From positions 25,862 to 89,861 of the forward strand of contig JAOTON010000042.1 of assembly GCA_034440635.1 (NCBI GenBank): a stretch of 64,000 nucleotides of DNA, given 5' to 3'. Shown piece after piece: positions 10,105-22,235 of this stretch (positions are counted from its first letter, which is position 1; every line of letters begins with the position of its first letter). The stretch is from Lepas anatifera (Eukaryota; Arthropoda; Thecostraca; Lepadidae). The notes under the pieces are model-generated. The model did no database searches and was not told the DNA's origin. It saw only the letters and a list, made by a program, of their open reading frames with translations. The translations under genes and the position numbers were made by a program.

Positions 10105-13103
10105 CAGTGGCGTAGCCAGGATTCGGCAAAGGAGGGGTCCGACTACCGTCGGGGGCCCCAGGCCGGGGGTCCCCTTAGTAACCGGGGCCCACCTCCTATA
10201 TCTTTTGTATAGTATTTTAACATTCACACGAAGGAAATTTTGTTGTGCCTTTTTAAGCATTCATTATTATTTTGTTTATAGCTTGATTTTTTCGATCCGA
10301 CCAAGTGTTGGTAAACTAAGGTCACCAAATATTACGGATGGCCCATACCTTATATGGTAGCGTGGCTATAATAACAGCTTTGTGCCATATTTCGGGAAGT
10401 TCAATGTTGATGCGCGCATGATGTTACACCCGAGTCTACCTCAATTCACTCTGGTATAATCAGACATGAAGTTATTGAAGGTCAGTCGTTTTGAGTACGT
10501 AGAAATTATCTTCTACGGGGAATGATTAGTAATTATTTCCCGGTGTCGAATCCATGAACTCTTTAATAAGGAAATTTCAAAAGAAACGGAAAAAAACGAA
10601 AAAAATACAAAGGACATGATAATGTGTCCCGAACGTTACATGACCTCTATTCCGTCGACAGATCCTGTTGAGATCCAGTTACTTTCTTACCCTTGCTATC
10701 TTGTAAACGAGCAAATTACCAAGACAAAAGGCGCCTGAGATATCTATCGCCTTGGATCACTCTGTCATTGTTATTTTCAAACTTTCATATCTATTTTTCT
10801 TTTTAGGATTTTGCTCATCGATTTCTGTCATTACCCTTGTTTGTCTGGTTCCCTACGAAAATATTTGAAAGTTGTTTATTTCAGAATATTTAGGAATGTA
10901 GTTATTGGTGTTAAGCTAATAGATTAAAAATTGACTGAAGTGCCAAATTCCCTGTTCGATTTGCTCTTATGGTAAAATTAAATTTTTTGCATTTCCTTCG
11001 ATAATGGTGCCTGATGGACATGTTTCAATTTGTCTGTATTAGTGCGCAATAGGGGTAGATACATTTTTTTCCGAGGCATATTATTTTGAAAATTTTTATT
11101 CGAGCTCTGGGGCCACCTAAGACCAACACTTGGCGGCACTCACAAAACTAATTTCGGCCGCTCTCCTGATTAGATCTCAGGGGGTCTCTGAGACCGATTC
11201 ACGGCGCCTCTTGATGAAAACTGGGGGCCCTTGAGAATCCCTCGGGGCTCCTGAGATTAGTTATCGGCAGCACCTCTGAGACTAATTATTGGCCCCCCCA
11301 GATTTACTTTGGAGGGGGGCTGAGACTGACTATCGTGGCCATCCAGATTAGCTCTTGGGGTCCCCTGAGGCTGTCTTTGGGAGGGGGACTGAGGCTGTGG
11401 GGGAGGGGGACTGGGAATGACTTCCAACAGCCCTCTGAGACTTACTCTAGGGCGCCCCTGAGACAAACACCCGGGGGGGGGTGGAATCACCTCTGAGACT
11501 GAGTTTTTGGCGTTCCTGAGACTGACTCTCGGAGGCCCCCTGAAATAGACTTTTGCGAGGCCCTGAGAACCACTCTCTGGGGCCCCTGAGACTAGCTCGG
11601 CCCCCCTACCCTGAGACAGACTCCCGGGGCCCCTGAGACTAGCTCGCCCCCCTGAGACAGACTCCCGAGGCCCCTGATACCGACTTTTGGGGTCCCTGAG
11701 ACCAACCCTCTGGGGGCCCCTGAAATCTGCTTTCGGGGGGACTGGAGACTGACTCTCAGGGCGGGGGCCTTGAGGCCGACTCAGGACGCCCTGAGAACGA
11801 ATCTTCAGGGGCCCCTGAGGCTGACTCTGGGGGCCGCGTGATCGATCAGAGAATCCTTTGCAGTGGTTCAGATTGGCCCAAGGGGGGTCTGCGGACGCCT
11901 AGGGCCCCCTTGGCTACACCACTGCATCCACACTTTCGGGGGCCCTCCGAAATCACCATTTGGAGGCCCCTAAAATAATTTCTCCCCCAGACCAATACTC
12001 CGGAGCCCCTTGATACTGATGCCCGGGGGTTTCTAAGACCAAGCTCGGGGCCCCACTTAGATCAGGCTCAGGGGCACCCTTAGACCCATGCTCGAGCTTT
12101 TCTCAGGAGTAACTTGACACCGATGTTCCGGGGCCCTCAAGATCAATATTTCGAGTCCCTCCCGAGACTAATGCTCGGTACTCTGGAGTCCCTCAATGCC
12201 GATACTCGGGGGCCCTGAACCCAGGCTTGGTGGCCCCTGAGACCAAACTCTGCGTCCATGAGGTCAATGCTCGTGCCTCACTCATGAGTCCCTCGATATC
12301 AATAGTCGGGTGCACCCCGAGGGGGCCCTGAACCCCTGAGACCAAGCTCGGGGGCCCCTGAGACCAAGCTTGAGGGGCCCCTGAGACCAAGCTCAGGGGC
12401 CCCGAGATCAATGTTCGGTATTCCAGAGCCCTCGATACCGATGATCAGGGGCCCCCTGAGACCAAGCTCGGAAGGCCCGTGAGACCAAGCTCGGGGGTCC
12501 CCTGAGACCACGCTCGGGGGGCCCTGAGACCAAGCTCTGGGGCACCCTGAGACTAAAATCGAAAGGCCCGTGAGACCAAGATCGAAAGGTCCGTGGGTCC
12601 GAGCTCAGGGGCCCCCGAGATCAATGTTCGGTACTCTGGAGCCCTCGATGCCGATGATCAGGGGCCCCTGAGACCAAGTTCGGGGGTCCCCTGAGACCAA
12701 GCTCGGGCGTTCCCTGAGACCAAGCTCGGAGGGCCCGGACACCAAGCTCGGGGCCCCTGAGACAAAGTTCGAGAGGCGCTGAGACCAAGCTCGGGGCCCC
12801 TGAAACCAAGCGCGGGGCCCCTGAGACCAAAATCGAAAGGCCCGTGAGACCGAGCTCAGGGGGAGGGCCCTGAGACCAAGCTCGGGACCCCCTGAGACTG
12901 AACCTAAGGGTCCCCCAAGATCAATATTCGGTATTCTGGAGCCCTCGATACCGATTATCGGGGGGTCTCCTGAGACCAAGCTCGGGAGGGCCCCGAGACC
13001 AAGCTCAGGGGGCCCCAAGATCAATGTTCGTGTTTTTAGTGCATAAGGTCAGCCCAAGGGAGTCCGCGGACCCCAGGGACCCCCTCCCCTGGCTACGCCA
13101 CTG
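10105..13103. mobile_element. Nested hAT-like element (3.0 kb)
   Basis: Left end CAGTGGCGTAGCCAGG and right end with the exact inverted CCTGGCTACGCCACTG are classic hAT-type termini. TCAGAAC is found on both sides (10099-10105 and 13104-13110, overlapping the first base of the element), compatible with an imperfect 8-bp duplication. A second right-end copy (CCTTGGCTACACCACTG, about 11912-11928) shows that another related element ends inside. No transposase frame is visible. From 11100 on, the interior is a G/C-rich repeat array. Confidence 0.65.
11100..13030. repeat. Degenerate G/C-rich tandem array (CCCTGAGACCAAGCTCGGGG type)
   Basis: Dozens of imperfect copies of a unit of about 25 bp with the core CCCTGAGACCAAGCTCGGGG. 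A block from about 12400 containing GATCAATGTTCGGTATTC and GAGCCCTCGATACCGATnAT recurs near 12620 and 12920, so there is a higher-order period of a few hundred bases. Minus-strand frames of up to 139 codons over it are repeat artefacts. Confidence 0.8.
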
Positions 13104-13109
13104 TCAGAA

Positions 13110-13720
13110 CATCTCAAGGGGCCCATTCAAGCTCAGTGGTCAGTGGCTGTAATGCCTTATAGGGGGTCCCAGACCATCTCAGGGGCTCTCAGTTCAACAC
13201 AAAGGCCAATATTAGCTCTGATGACCAGATAAGCTAAGGGCCCGGATCATCCAGGGGCCCCTTGTCGGCATATATGGGGTTTCAGAACAGTTCAGGGTTT
13301 CAATTAAAGCTTATAACCCAATTTCAGGGCAGGGGGCCCTATTACTGTGCAGGGGCCTCAGATAAGTTTAGGGTCTTCTGTGCATCACAGGGGATCCAGA
13401 TAAGCACAAGGGACAATATTAACTTTACGGTCCCAGCTCAGCTCAGGGGTCCCAGGTCGGTGGATATAGGGCCTGGCCAACTCACGGGGCCCTGTTCAAG
13501 GTCACGGCTCCTAGCTCAGTTTAGGCATCCTAGAACAGTTCATGCTGCCCAAACCACCTCAGGGGCGCTCAGTTCAGCTCAAGAGGCCCAGATTAGCTCG
13601 TATGGCATCAGAGACCAGTACAGGGGCCCCCCAGAAGCTCAGGGGACCTTAAAATCGACTCATAGGACCTCAACTTAGTTTAGGGGTACAGGTAAGTTTA
13701 ACGGAGTTCCGGGGCAAGCT
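13110..13720. repeat. Decayed G/C-rich tandem repeat, continuation
   Basis: Same loose GGGGCCCAGATnAGCTCAGG repeat type as at 9580-10080, resuming directly after the nested element. No gene is seen. Confidence 0.55.
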
Positions 13721-14069
13721 ATCGGGCCAGTTAGAGTTTCTTGCTTGATATTACAGTTCTTGATATTCTTATCTCGATTGCAGGGGCCCATCACTGAAAA
13801 GTGGGGGGGCCAGTGGCCCCCTGGCCCCCCCGGTTCCTACGCCTATGGTCACTAGAACTATAATGGTACCTAAAATCAGTCAAGGTAGTATTGTATGTTA
13901 TGGATCGTTTTTTTTACGTGGCGGTAAGATCGTGGAAATACTTGTTTTGTGCTGGTAAGTGCAATTATTGATCTCTGTCAATTCTCCGTGATTGGCTACC
14001 TAAGTTCTGGTCCTAGAACCTCATTTGCCTACCCACGAGCGTAGGCGAGTTGGCGAGATTCTTGACCTC

Positions 14070-14555
14070 TGGTTCTGTACTGGCCGTGCACTGGCTCTCG
14101 GTTCTGTACTGGCCGTGCACTGGCTCTCGGTTCTGTACTGGCCGTGCACGGGCTCTCGGTTCTGTACTGGCCGTGCACAGGCTCTCGGTTCTGTTCTGGC
14201 TGTGCACGGCCTCTCGGTTCTGTACTAGCCGTGCACGGGCTCTCGGTTCTGTACTAGCCGTGCACTGGCTCTCGGTTCTGTTCTGGCCGTGCACAGGCTC
14301 TCGGTTCTGTTCTGGCCGTGCACTGGCTCTCGGTTCTGTACTAGCCGTGCACTGGCTCTCGGTTCTGTACTAGCCGTGCACGGGCTCTCGGTTCTGTACT
14401 AGCCGTGCACTGGCTCTCGGTTCTGTTCTGGCCGTGCACAGGCTCTCGGTTCTGTTCTGGCCGTGCACGGGCTCTCGGTTCTGTACTAGCCGTGCACTGG
14501 CTCTCGGTTCGGTACTAGCCGTGCACGGGCTCTCGGTTCTGTTCTGGCCGTGTGT
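14070..14555. repeat. Minisatellite with 29-bp unit, locus 2
   Basis: About 17 copies of the same 29-bp unit as at 6307-6840, with the same variant positions (TACTAG, TACTGG or TTCTGG, and CACTGG, CACGGG or CACAGG). The plus-strand frame of 107 codons and its minus-strand counterpart come from the repeat. Confidence 0.9.
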
Positions 14556-15396
<841 letters not shown>

Positions 15397-15609
15397 CGAC
15401 GAAAGCGGGTCTGCAAGTGAACGAGGGGCAGAAATATTAATCCAGTCTTGATGCCAACGAAAATCGCCTCAAGACAGGTTGAACGTGCACCAATTGATTA
15501 GACGCTCGCCGCCTACACGATGCCAGCAGTTGTGCATGCTGTTTTATGCTCACCAAACGATGCATAAGATGGCTGGCCTACAGTGAAGGACTGAGCGAGA
15601 ATGCCCAGC

Positions 15610-15751
15610 TCGTGACATTATATCCTAGGGGATATCACATGGTATTATATCCTAGGCGATAACTCGTGGCAGTAGATCCCAGGAATGGGTCGAGGCATTA
15701 GATCCTAGAGGATAGCTCGTAGTACTAGATCCTAGGGGATAGTTCGTGGTG
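15610..15751. repeat. Short tandem array around ATCCTAGGGGATA
   Basis: About five copies of a unit near 30 bp with TATATCCTAGGCGAT or TAGATCCTAGGGGATAG and CTCGTGGnA. It ends at the TTAA where the next mobile element begins, so that element inserted at its edge. Confidence 0.7.
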
Positions 15752-16600
15752 TTAACACGCGCATTGACGGGGGGCGGGTACCCGCCCCCACCCTCGGGTT
15801 TTTCGGAGAAAGCAGAAAAACGGCGGCGCTACGCGCCACCGTACTTGGTATACCTTTTCCCTCGTTATTTTTAAAACTTCTGTGAAAATTTTAAGGTTAG
15901 GTCATCCAACGTCAGGTCACCAGTACAGGTCAAGTGACCCGACCTTTAAAAAAGTTTAAGATAGCATAAGTCGGAGCAGGGTGAACTAATCCGATTGAAA
16001 CTCATATCACATAATGGCCCCACCAAGTTCTCTAAAATATGTTCCGGTATTTTTGATATCGATGACCTAAGATCAGGTACGAGGCATGACCTCTCCATTG
16101 GAAATACATGGGAAAATGGGTTTTACGGAACAACTCAGTAACAGATGGTGATAGAGCGTTTATTTTAGCTGCATTAGGCTTGCCTGGGCTTTGCAGTTCT
16201 AATGATATGCATTTTATATAATTTGATCCCTGACCTGACCTCAGGTCAGGTAAAATCCTTCATTTGACCTAGCAAGGTCAAATTATATATCATTCGATTT
16301 GGCTTGCTGAGAGAATTTATATAGTTTAAGTCGTTTTGCTCTATCTTTACTTGTTCAGATTTAATGACCGAAAATCTGAATTTACATGTTATCCCTATGA
16401 CGGCATGTTTTGACCTATCGTGACCTTAAATGTGACCTGACAAAAAATTGTCCATATGTTTTCGATGGAGAAGTGGATGGGCAGTCCAACGCCGTTTACC
16501 GTTTTTCGCTACCTACCGTGGTTCTCGAGATCTTAGGGGGCGGTTACCCGCCCCCCGTCAATGCGAAGGTGGCTCAGACCCCCGTCAATGCGCGTGTTAA
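15752..16600 (+). mobile_element. TTAA-bounded inverted-repeat element, family A, complete copy (849 bp)
   Basis: TTAA (15752-15755) to TTAA (16597-16600) with CACGCGCATTGACGGGG at both ends. It is uninterrupted and so serves as the reference for the nested copies. It contains the conserved phrase GAGCAGGGTGAACTnATCCG, the TGACCTGACCT/AGGTCAGGTCA palindrome near 16230-16255 and the doubled right end. No coding frame. It lies about 0.5 kb upstream of the receptor exon, so its half-sites could in principle influence that gene; this is inference only. Confidence 0.8.
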
Positions 16601-17092
16601 ATCCGAGGACATCAGATGACTGATCATAATGAAAAATAAACATTTTACACTTTATTGGTTTGCATCCACGTTAAAGTTTCCTTTCCATCGTTGTAATGGG
16701 TATGGGGCAACAACAAATCTGGGCACGTATAAAAGATAACTGCAAGAACTTACAAAATTCAATTGAGAGCAAAATCTCGACATCTTTCAGACTTCAGCTG
16801 TAAAGTGGGAATGAAATGAAGAGCCATAAACAAAAACGTGAAACCAAAATCACTAGCCCTGTGAAGCAGAAAACACTGTATGAAGCATGATAATCACTCG
16901 TTTGATGACTGACACCATTTTTTCCTCCAGGAAACGTCTGCAAGGCATTCGACTTCAGATAATCATGGCTTTACCCTGGAATGGCTCCATAGTTTACTCG
17001 ACAACTGAAGACATCGTCAGAAGCGAGGCCATTCTCATCCGCGACCGAGCCTGGCATCCAGTCAGAGAGCCCGCCCCGGCGCTGACGTCACA
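16601..17092 (+). other. Upstream region of the receptor exon
   Basis: Sequence between the mobile element and the receptor start codon. The receptor frame is closed upstream by a TGA near 17005, so the first in-frame ATG is at 17093. A CRE-like TGACGTCA lies directly before the start codon (about 17083-17090). I see no clear TATA box in a position I can defend. Whether this is 5' UTR, promoter or the end of an intron is unknown. Confidence 0.35.
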
Positions 17093-17366
17093 ATGACCTC
17101 AGCTCTACGTCACAGCAATGACACAGGCCCGCCATCTATGCGTGACTTTATGAGACACAATTTGGTGGTGACAGCTATACTGTGCGTCGGCTACGCGGCC
17201 GTGTTTATCGTTGGGTTGCTGGGGAACAGCTGTGTAGTTGCCGTCGTCTTCCGCTGTCCCCGGATGAGAAGTGCAGCAAACTACTTCATAGCTAATCTTG
17301 CGCTCGCTGATATACTGGTGGTAGTGTTTTGTCTGCCTGCTACCCTGCTCAGCAATGTCTGCTTCC
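17093..17366 (+). CDS. Neuropeptide GPCR, first coding exon (SIFamide/NPFF-receptor-like), partial
   Basis: Seven-transmembrane receptor of the rhodopsin class, probably a plasma-membrane neuropeptide receptor. The exon encodes 91 codons plus one base. Residues 1-23 are a short extracellular N-terminus with a possible glycosylation site (N9-D-T). Residues 24-53 form the first membrane helix with the class hallmark GLLGN (N45). [10 protein letters not shown] follows as the first inner loop. Residues 62-86 form the second helix with NLALAD (D73, the conserved sodium-site aspartate) and [10 protein letters not shown]. The [31 protein letters not shown] pattern is typical of SIFamide and related NPFF-type receptors. 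The exon ends at GTAAGTAC, a strong splice donor, in phase 1. No further exon is recognisable in the window, so the gene has a long intron or is a fragment. An ATG at 17093 is chosen because an in-frame stop lies upstream. Confidence 0.8.
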
Positions 17367-17779
17367 GTAAGTACATGCTGTCTTTACCTAATGTTTTTGT
17401 TGATTTATATTTTAATGTGTTTAAGCGTTACGTTTACCTTAAGTCATTAAACGTACTCAGACGTTGCAATAATAATCACAATATACCCAAAAATTTCCCC
17501 ATCATCCCATCAGTTCTCTTGATCTTCTTATTTCTAACTTGCAAATTTATCCTTGCGCATCACTCGTGCTTCTTATAGTATGCTGCTTTCGCGACACTTT
17601 CCGACGATTTACTTGCACCCCGGCGCACTCTCCAACCCGTACAGCTTTTCAACTGGGCGTATGATAGTTCGTCTTGTGGTGCTGACGATTGCCGATCGGA
17701 CTTTAACGTCACGACCGGGGTGGAGAACTTGAACTACGGCCGTCTCCCAGGTCAAGTGATTCGTTGACCGCTACTCCCC
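17367..17779 (+). other. Probable intron of the receptor gene
   Basis: Starts with the donor GTAAGTAC and continues as A/T-rich non-coding sequence. The receptor frame runs on through 17577 only as hydrophobic intron-like translation without receptor motifs. The BEL/Pao relic that follows would lie inside this intron if the gene is intact. Confidence 0.45.
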
Positions 17780-19870
17780 GATCCATACAAGTTCTCCAAC
17801 TTTGAGGGTATGCTACGACTTACATTCATGATACTAACGTAGATTTCTCAAGTATGCACGTTTCCGAGGATTCCATAGATGGTTGCATACGGATCTTTGG
17901 TGAGTCCTTTTATCTCGTAACCTAATGGCTGGTGAGTCTTCGTTCGAGTCCCTGACTCCCATGAAACAGTTGAATAAGTCTGAAGGCCGAAGGAATTGGG
18001 GATCTTCAGGGCCGTCTGTTACAGTCGCTATAGTACGCAAATTAATCGCTCTCTCAATGCAGCAGAGCGCCTTACTGAGCTCATGTTTGCCCAGAAGCAA
18101 TCATCCAAACGTCCGTTGCATGGCCCTTTTTAAGCGACCGACGAGGCGTTCCCAAAAGTCGCCCCACCACGGGGCGCGTTCAACTATCTGTCTCCACTTA
18201 ACAACTCGTGAAGCCAAGATAGCCGCTGCTCCTTTGAATGTTGTCGCATTGTCCGACAAAAAAGACGTAGGACAGCCTCTCCTGGATTAGAAACGCTGAT
18301 AGGCCAGTATGAAGTCTGCCGTTGAAAGTGAGGGTAACATCTCCAACTGCACCTCTTGTACCGCCGCACAGGTGAAGAGAACAAAATACACCCGGGCTGC
18401 CTTTCACTGGGCACTGTCACTAACATGCAGCGGGCCTCCGATGTCCACTGAATGTAACCAAATGGCCGAGAGGATTGTATCCGTACTTTCGGAAGGGTCG
18501 CAGTATTGCCGTGGAATGGCTTGGCCTGAAACAGAGCACATGCCGTGCACCCTCAAATAATTTCCTTTACTCGCTGGTGTCCCCGTAGTCGGTCGTAGTG
18601 TTTAGAATTTGCTGTGTTCCAGCGTGGCACAGCTCTCGGCGAACCCTCAATGCAAGCAGGCCTAAAAGCTTGCATTCGGATGGAAGTATTATGGGGTGTT
18701 TCTCTTCCGTTGATAGTTCAGACTATTGTACCATCCCTTCTTTTCTGGAGTATCCTTGATCCATGAAATTTCAGCTTGCTTTATCTCCTCTGCGCTGACA
18801 GTCTAGTGTTTTCTCTCCTTCTTTTTCCACAGATAAATTGCACGGAGAACCAGGTCTGTCACGCGCAACAGTTTGTCGTAGTTGCTATACATACCTCTCT
18901 ACACTAATCAAGTTAGAGATGCTTCTCGCGGAGGTTGGCCTAGCAGCCGTGAAGAGGACTTGCCTTCGTTGCTCCTCAGCGTATTCAGCCGGCTCGGCCT
19001 TGAGAAATGTAGTGAGCCATTCGCTTGGGCCCAGCGCCAACCAAGAGGGACCATGAAGCCAGTTGGGCGGCAGAACAGCCCCTGAGGGCAAGTCAGCCGG
19101 ATTTTCCGTTGCGGGGCAGTGAGGCCATTGGCTGGGCACTAAGTTTCTGAATCTCGCTAACCCTGTTTCCCACGTAGACGCACCACCTCTTGCCATCACT
19201 CTCGAGCCAGTGCAAGGCAAACATAGCATCTGTCCAGAAGTGCAGATCTTTCACAGGGACTTGTATCTGTTTTCGAATATAGTCCTCCATTCGTGCCCCT
19301 ATCATTGCTGCTGTGAGCTCTAGTTTCGGCAAGGTGAGTTCGCGGCTCGGTGCCAGGCGCCATTTACCATTGGAGGTTTCCCTCGTGATGTTGGACAGAT
19401 GGCTTGTATGCAGGCGGCGGCAGCATATGCGTCCTTACTAGCGTCACAGAAAACGTTTACGTGATACTCACGGGCGGATGAATCGGGGGTGAATCTCCAG
19501 TACTGACGAGGGGTCACAAATCTATGCAGGGTCATCAGCTCCTTGAGCCAGTTCTCACAAACTCTGGCGATCGGTCCTAGCACACGCTCGTCTTAAGAGC
19601 ATCCCAGCAACCACAACTCTCTGAGAATCATCTTGGCCCTTATTATAACAGGTTGAAGGACACCGATCGGATGGAAGAGACGACCCACCAGCTGGAGAAT
19701 GGTTCTCTCCGTGCGCATTTCCCTGTCCCTAACTCGGAAAGAAGCTCAGCGGAGACTAGCAGTCGGCCAGCAGCCGCTTCCCACTTCGATCCGAGAACCC
19801 GATGCTCCCGCTGGTCACTCCTCCAGGATCCCTGAACCTTGGGAGTGGTGCGTGCTCCCGATTTTGACAT
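17780..19870 (-). pseudogene. BEL/Pao LTR retrotransposon relic (pol 3' half)
   Basis: Reverse-strand remains of a BEL/Pao polyprotein in pol order. From 19870 down: the end of the reverse transcriptase region (VLGSKWEA, LQLVGRLFHPIGVLQPV), then the connection region (WLKELMTLHRFVTP, VFCDASKDAYAAA), the typical PKLELTAAMIGARM and HFWTDAMFALHWL, NRVSEIQKL and NPADLPSG, and an integrase core with VDIGGPLHV, SDNATTFKG and APWWGDFWERLV, which hold the three expected acidic residues. The frame changes and internal stops occur many times, so it cannot be functional. Gag, protease, the catalytic part of the reverse transcriptase and both LTRs are not recognisable. It is therefore a truncated, old copy. 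The identification rests on several ordered family motifs. Confidence 0.85.
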
Positions 19871-20252
19871 GGACTTTCATATTATGTAGCCTGCACTCAG
19901 GCGGTGAAAGGGAACCTGCCAACCCACCCCCCAGGCATTGCGACACTCCTGGAACGTTGAAAGGAGGAAGCGCGACAGAAAATACCTACAACAGTTCGGC
20001 GCGTTGAATACAATAAAGTACGCCAGGACAGCCGGGCTCTTACCGGCTAATTACTGTATGAACCAGCACTAGAATAATTAGAACCTAGAAACTAAAATAA
20101 ACAGAAATCGATCACGCCGCTCCAATTACATTTCGGGGCGCAAGTTATTTTAACAATGTTATTTTAACTATTCTCTCTTCTCTAATTATGTGGCGTATAT
20201 CTCCCAGTGCATCTCCCGTACATACTTTCAAATTGGCACCTCGCACGGCAAA
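19871..20252. other. No gene recognised
   Basis: May hold further eroded BEL/Pao sequence on the minus strand, but no motif is readable. Short plus-strand frames are antisense shadows. Confidence 0.35.
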
Positions 20253-20605
20253 CTGAAAATAAATATGAGTTGACAAGGTGTTTACTGACCTGCCTCCTCG
20301 AATCTTGGACGCAAAATGGATCTAATACACTGGGATTATATAATCGGGCACAGCCCTTCATCAGAATGAGGAAGGTAAACGATAGATAAAATCATAAATT
20401 CATAGTCATAGTGCAGCAAAACCTCGAATTCGAGGTATTGTGGATTTAAAGGCATACTATGACTTATGATTAATATCCAACTTGATATGACTACTCGTAC
20501 GATCACCTTCCTGATTCTGATGAAGGGCTGTGCCTGAACATATAATGCAGGTGTAATTCGCATCCCGGATGGGAGGAGGCAGGCGAGTAATCCTTGCCAA
20601 GCTTA
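20253..20605. repeat. Fold-back (hairpin) element, about 350 bp
   Basis: A long imperfect inverted repeat centred on the perfect palindrome ACCTCGAATTCGAGGT (20421-20436). The best-conserved arm segments are 20334-20377 and 20505-20550, both containing CTGATGAAGGGCTGTGCC (on the minus and plus strand respectively). Outer arms share GACCTGCCTCCTCG-like sequence. The CTGATGA...GCC segment resembles the core of the hammerhead motifs seen in Penelope-like elements, but the expected GAAAC is altered in both arms. Confidence 0.65.
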
Positions 20606-20754
20606 TTTTTACCACGGAACGACCACCCTTTGGTAGCTTTATTTCTCAGTGGAAAGAATTGGATCGTTCCTTGGGGATGAATTACTATAGATGCGTTGCC
20701 CTACGCGTGCGGAAATTGCATGCTCCAATTTAGGTTTAACACCTGCACTGGAGA

Positions 20755-22235
20755 GGGGCCTGACAGACGCACACTGGAGGGGGAGTGAAACTGACGCACT
20801 CTGGAGGGGAGTGACACTCCAGTGTGACACTGACGCACACTGGAGGGGGAGTGACATTGACGCGCACTGGAGGGGGAGTGACACTGACGCGCATGGGAGG
20901 GGGAGTGACGCTAACGTGCATTGGAGAGGGGTCTGACACTGACGCACACTGGAGGGGGAGTGACACTGACGCACACTGGAGGGGGAGTGACACTGACGCG
21001 CATGGGAGGGGGAGTGACGCTAACGTGCATTGGAGAGGGGTCTGACACTGACGCACACTGGAGGGGGAGTGACACTGACGCACACTGGAGGGGGAGTGAC
21101 ACTGACGCGCACTGGAGGGAGGCTGACACTGACGCACACTGGAGGGGGAGTGACACTGACGCACACTGGAGGGGGATTGATACTGACGCACACTGGAGGG
21201 AGGCTGAAACTGACGCACACTGGAGGGGGAGTGACACTGACGCACACTGGAGGGGGAGTGACCCTGACGCAAATTGGAGGGGAGTGACACTGACGCACAC
21301 TGGATGGGGGTGACACTGACGCGTATTAGAGAGGGGTCTGCCACTGACGCAAACTGGAGGGGAGTGACACTGACGCACACTGGAGGGGGGAGTGACACTG
21401 ACGCACACTGGAAGGGGAGTGACACTGACGCACACTGGAAGGGGAGTGACACTGACGCACACTGGAGAGGGAGTGACACTGACGCACACTGGAGGGGGAG
21501 TGACACTGACGCGTATTGGAGAGGGGTCTGCCACTGACGCAAACTGGAGGGGGAGTGACACTGACGCACACTGGAGGGGGAGTGACACTGACGCACACTG
21601 GAGGGGGAGTGACACTGATGCACACTGGAGGGGGAGTGACACTGACGCACACTGGAGGGGAGTGACACTAACGCACACTGGAGGGAGGCTGACACTGACG
21701 CACACTGGATGGGGAGTGACAATGACGTACACTGGAGGGGAGTGACACTGACGCACACTGGAGGGGGAGTGACACTGACGCACACTGGAGGGGAGTGACA
21801 CTAACGCACACTGGAGGGGGAGTGACACTGACGCACACTGGAGGGGAGTGACACTAACGCACACTGGAGGGAGGCTGACACTGACGCACACTGGATGGGG
21901 AGTGACACTGACGTACACTGGAGGGGGAGTGACACTGACGCACACTGGAGGGGGAGTGACACTGACGCACACTGGAGGGGAGTGACACTGACGCACACTG
22001 GAGGGGAGTGACACTGACGCACACTGGAGGGGGAGTGACACTGACGCACACTGGAGGGGAGTGACACTAACGCACACTGGAGGGAGGCTGACACTGACGC
22101 ACACTGGATGGGGAGTGACACTGACGTACACTGGAGGGGAGTGACACTGACGCGTATTGGAGAGGGGTCTGCCACTGACTCACACTGGAGGGGGAAGTGA
22201 CACTGACGCCCACTGGAGGGGGCTGACGCTAACGT
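20755..22235. repeat. Minisatellite with 26/27-bp unit
   Basis: About 55 copies of a unit containing GTGACACTGACGCACACTGG and AGGGGGA. Unit length alternates between 27 bp (five Gs) and 26 bp (four Gs). Variants such as GCGTATTGGAGAGGGGTCTG recur every several hundred bases, which shows duplication of larger blocks. The 27-bp period is a multiple of three and the unit has no stop in several frames, so frames of up to 406 codons appear on the minus strand and 130 on the plus strand. I do not treat them as genes. Confidence 0.92.

Larger units (their letters stand above)
8415..13847. mobile_element. hAT-like composite element with 8-bp target duplication (5.4 kb)
   Basis: The outer boundaries are direct copies of the 8-mer GTCACTAG (8407-8414 and 13848-13855). 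The ends are inverted repeats: CAGGGGCGTAGGAACGG on the left, and CATAGGCGTAGGAACCGG as the reverse complement on the right, followed inward by G/C-rich runs. An 8-bp duplication with CA...TG ends is typical of the hAT superfamily. No transposase frame is visible. A second right-end-like sequence (CGGTTCCTATGCCTATG, about 9507-9523) suggests that a smaller element of about 1.1 kb is included. The interior holds a SINE, two arrays of decayed G/C-rich repeats and a nested hAT-like element. Confidence 0.7.

Noticed and set aside
17367..17577. Continuation of the receptor frame past 17366
   Set aside because: The frame stays open but loses all receptor motifs exactly at a strong GTAAGTAC donor, so it is intron read-through.
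20736..22175. Open frames of up to 406 codons on the minus strand
   Set aside because: They lie fully within the 26/27-bp minisatellite, occur in several frames and on both strands at once, and encode only the repeat.
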